Shown here: positions 63,501 through 64,000 of the stretch, piece after piece
How positions within the stretch are numbered: position 1 is the stretch's first letter
Layout: every line of letters starts with the position of its first letter
Assembly: GCA_947500845.1 (NCBI GenBank)
Contig: CANMTP010000015.1
Coordinates: forward strand, 1-64,000
Source: an uncultured Aquimarina sp.
GTDB lineage: Bacteria; Bacteroidota; Bacteroidia; Flavobacteriales; Flavobacteriaceae
Direction of reading: 5' to 3'
DNA: 64,000 nucleotides
The notes under the pieces: generated by a model
Told to the model about the DNA's origin: nothing
Seen by the model: only the letters and a program-made list of their open reading frames with translations
Database searches by the model: none
Position numbers and translations under genes: made by a program

Positions 63501-63949
63501 TCTAGTGAAATATAGTCTTTAGAGCCTGAAAGTTCACGATCATAAGTAGAAGCTGTAACTTCTATCTCGTCATTATTAGCAAATCGCGTAGCAGTTTCTT
63601 TTACAACGGCAAATGCTTCTGGGAGAATATCATCTAAAGCTTTTTCTGTAGCTTCATATGCTTCTTCTTTCAATTTGTCTATTTCCCCGTAGATATCTTC
63701 TTTTCTGTTGATATCCTCTACGGCATTGGCTTCTTCCTGAAGTTTTTCTATTTTGTTATGAATGTCTGCACGTGCCTTGTTTATTTCGTTTTTAAACTCG
63801 ATAGTTTTAGCTCGCAACTCATCATTAGAAAGTGCCTCTATGGCCTTTCCTGCTTCTTTGATTAATTCAACTTTGGGTTGAATTTCTTTTATGTCTTTTT
63901 TGGATTTATCTCCAACAAATGCTTTTAATACAGAATCTAAAATTCCCAT
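60593..63949 (-). CDS. secA: Preprotein translocase ATPase SecA
   Basis: This 1118-residue ATPase drives Sec-dependent export through SecYEG. The Walker A MQTGEGKTL covers residues 192-200, the DEAD-like box IDEVDSVLIDDARTPLI follows, and motif VI is RQLRGRAGRQGD. It is about 200 residues longer than E. coli SecA; extra segments lie in the N-terminal coiled coil (about 50-120) and between 330 and 470, as usual in Bacteroidota. The C-terminal zinc finger (CxCxSGKKYK) is absent. A terminator follows at 60546-60566. Confidence 0.97.
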   Translation of the reverse strand: MGILDSVLKAFVGDKSKKDIKEIQPKVELIKEAGKAIEALSNDELRAKTIEFKNEINKARADIHNKIEKLQEEANAVEDINRKEDIYGEIDKLKEEAYEATEKALDDILPEAFAVVKETATRFANNDEIEVTASTYDRELSGSKDYISLDGDKAIWATSWDAAGKEVKWDMIHYDVQLIGGVAMHEGKIAEMQTGEGKTLVATLPVYLNALSGNGVHLVTVNDYLARRDSEWMAPIFQFHGLTVDCIDNHRPNSAERRAAYNADITYGTNNEFGFDYLRDNMSHAPEDLVQRPHNYAIIDEVDSVLIDDARTPLIISGPIPKGDVHEFDELKPKIADIVSVQQKYLTTVLAEAKKLIKEGNTKEGGFKLLQVYRGIPKNKALIKFLSEEGVKQLLQKTENFYMQDNNREMHKIDADLYYVIEEKNNQIDLTDKGVEYLSGKDDPDFFVLPQIGMEIAKIEGQELSKEEEAEKKEELFRDYSVKSERIHTLRQLLKAYSLFEKDVEYVVMDNKVKIVDEQTGRIMDGRRYSDGLHQAIEAKENVKIEDATQTFATVTLQNYFRMYGKLSGMTGTAVTEAGELWEIYKLDVVEIPTNRPIARHDKEDLVYKTKREKYNAVIDEVTELSNAGRPVLIGTTSVEISELLSRMLTIRKVPHNVLNAKLHKKEADIVAEAGNTGMVTIATNMAGRGTDIKLSDEVKAAGGLAIVGTERHDSRRVDRQLRGRAGRQGDPGSSQFYVSLEDNLMRLFGSERIAKMMDRMGLKEGEVIQHSMISKSIERAQKKVEENNFGVRKRLLEYDDVMNAQREVVYKRRYHALFGERLRVDIANMIYDTSEVIVEGNKLTQDFKNFEFELIRYFSMSSPVTAAEFEKMDAQKITSEVYKAAYEHYQDKMKRNAETAYPVIKQVYEDPSSKYERILVPFTDGVKSINVATNLEKAYESEGKQLITDFEKNITLAIIDDAWKTHLRKMDELKQSVQLAVHEQKDPLLIYKFEAFELFKAMIEDVNKDVISFLFKGELPTGNTQDISEARQVRRKEKLETSKEEIPNMDERAAQSRAVGQSQGRPQVTETIVREQPKIGRNDRVTIKHIMSGENKTLKYKQAIPLIEKGEWVLVNE

Positions 63950-64000
63950 GATTTATGGTTGTGTGTTTAATGAGATCATAGTTTCAAATTGAAACCAACC

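Overview
The window looks like chromosome from a marine Flavobacteriaceae bacterium (phylum Bacteroidota); an Aquimarina-like genus is a guess I cannot confirm. The support is AT-rich DNA, few Shine-Dalgarno sites, many TAnnTTTG promoter boxes (the Bacteroidota -7 element), a tmRNA whose tag reads GENNYALAA, and families typical of the group (Lacal_2735-type small protein, DUF4197, DUF4920, DUF1684, DUF2911, DUF6268, DUF6249, bbp2 porin, fused IcmF mutase, a 1118-residue SecA). I see no phage, transposase, CRISPR array, tRNA or rRNA.

Layout. 1-1029: tmRNA (minus strand) with its terminator. 1030-8000: LKR/saccharopine-dehydrogenase-like oxidoreductase, pyrF, a 38-aa membrane peptide, a BtuF-like metal receptor, an alpha/beta hydrolase, a Lacal_2735-type protein, a DUF4197 lipoprotein, a PqqB-like MBL-fold lipoprotein and purU. 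8265-15626: IcmF, a seven-helix membrane protein with a LuxR-type HTH, an alanine/glycine symporter and an Lrp regulator. 15627-18071: the least ordinary stretch, with three copies of one structured RNA, each with its own terminator, around a secreted esterase-like protein that lacks the nucleophile. 18072-31550: mostly single metabolic and envelope genes (DJ-1-like lipoprotein plus MFS, DUF1684, porin/P-II/CrcB, DPP III-type peptidase, MazG-like, BCAT, DUF4920-MnmD-TIGR01777, YceI).

31714-41827: grpE-dnaJ, then a head-to-tail run of ABC exporter, MscS channel, DUF6268 protein, AAA+ response regulator without HTH, beta-barrel protein, PPK2 and an M28 peptidase. 41839-50255: a broken gene, MATE pump, OmpA-type protein, PAP2 phosphatase, class A PBP and BCCT transporter. 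50595-60451: MeaB, DUF2911, two separate ECF sigma operons with downstream anti-sigma-like genes, a secreted protein made of two sorting-domain-like repeats, and an FMO/M23 pair. The window ends with secA on the minus strand.

Links between regions. IcmF, MeaB and the BtuF-like receptor all fit a B12-using cell. GrpE, DnaJ and SecA are core proteostasis and export. The strongest candidate for something undescribed is the three-copy RNA family: copies 2 and 3 lie downstream of a 16-nt upstream motif (TTGTGTATTTCATCGA) that recurs with one change in front of the secreted two-repeat protein at 55994, which suggests one shared regulator.
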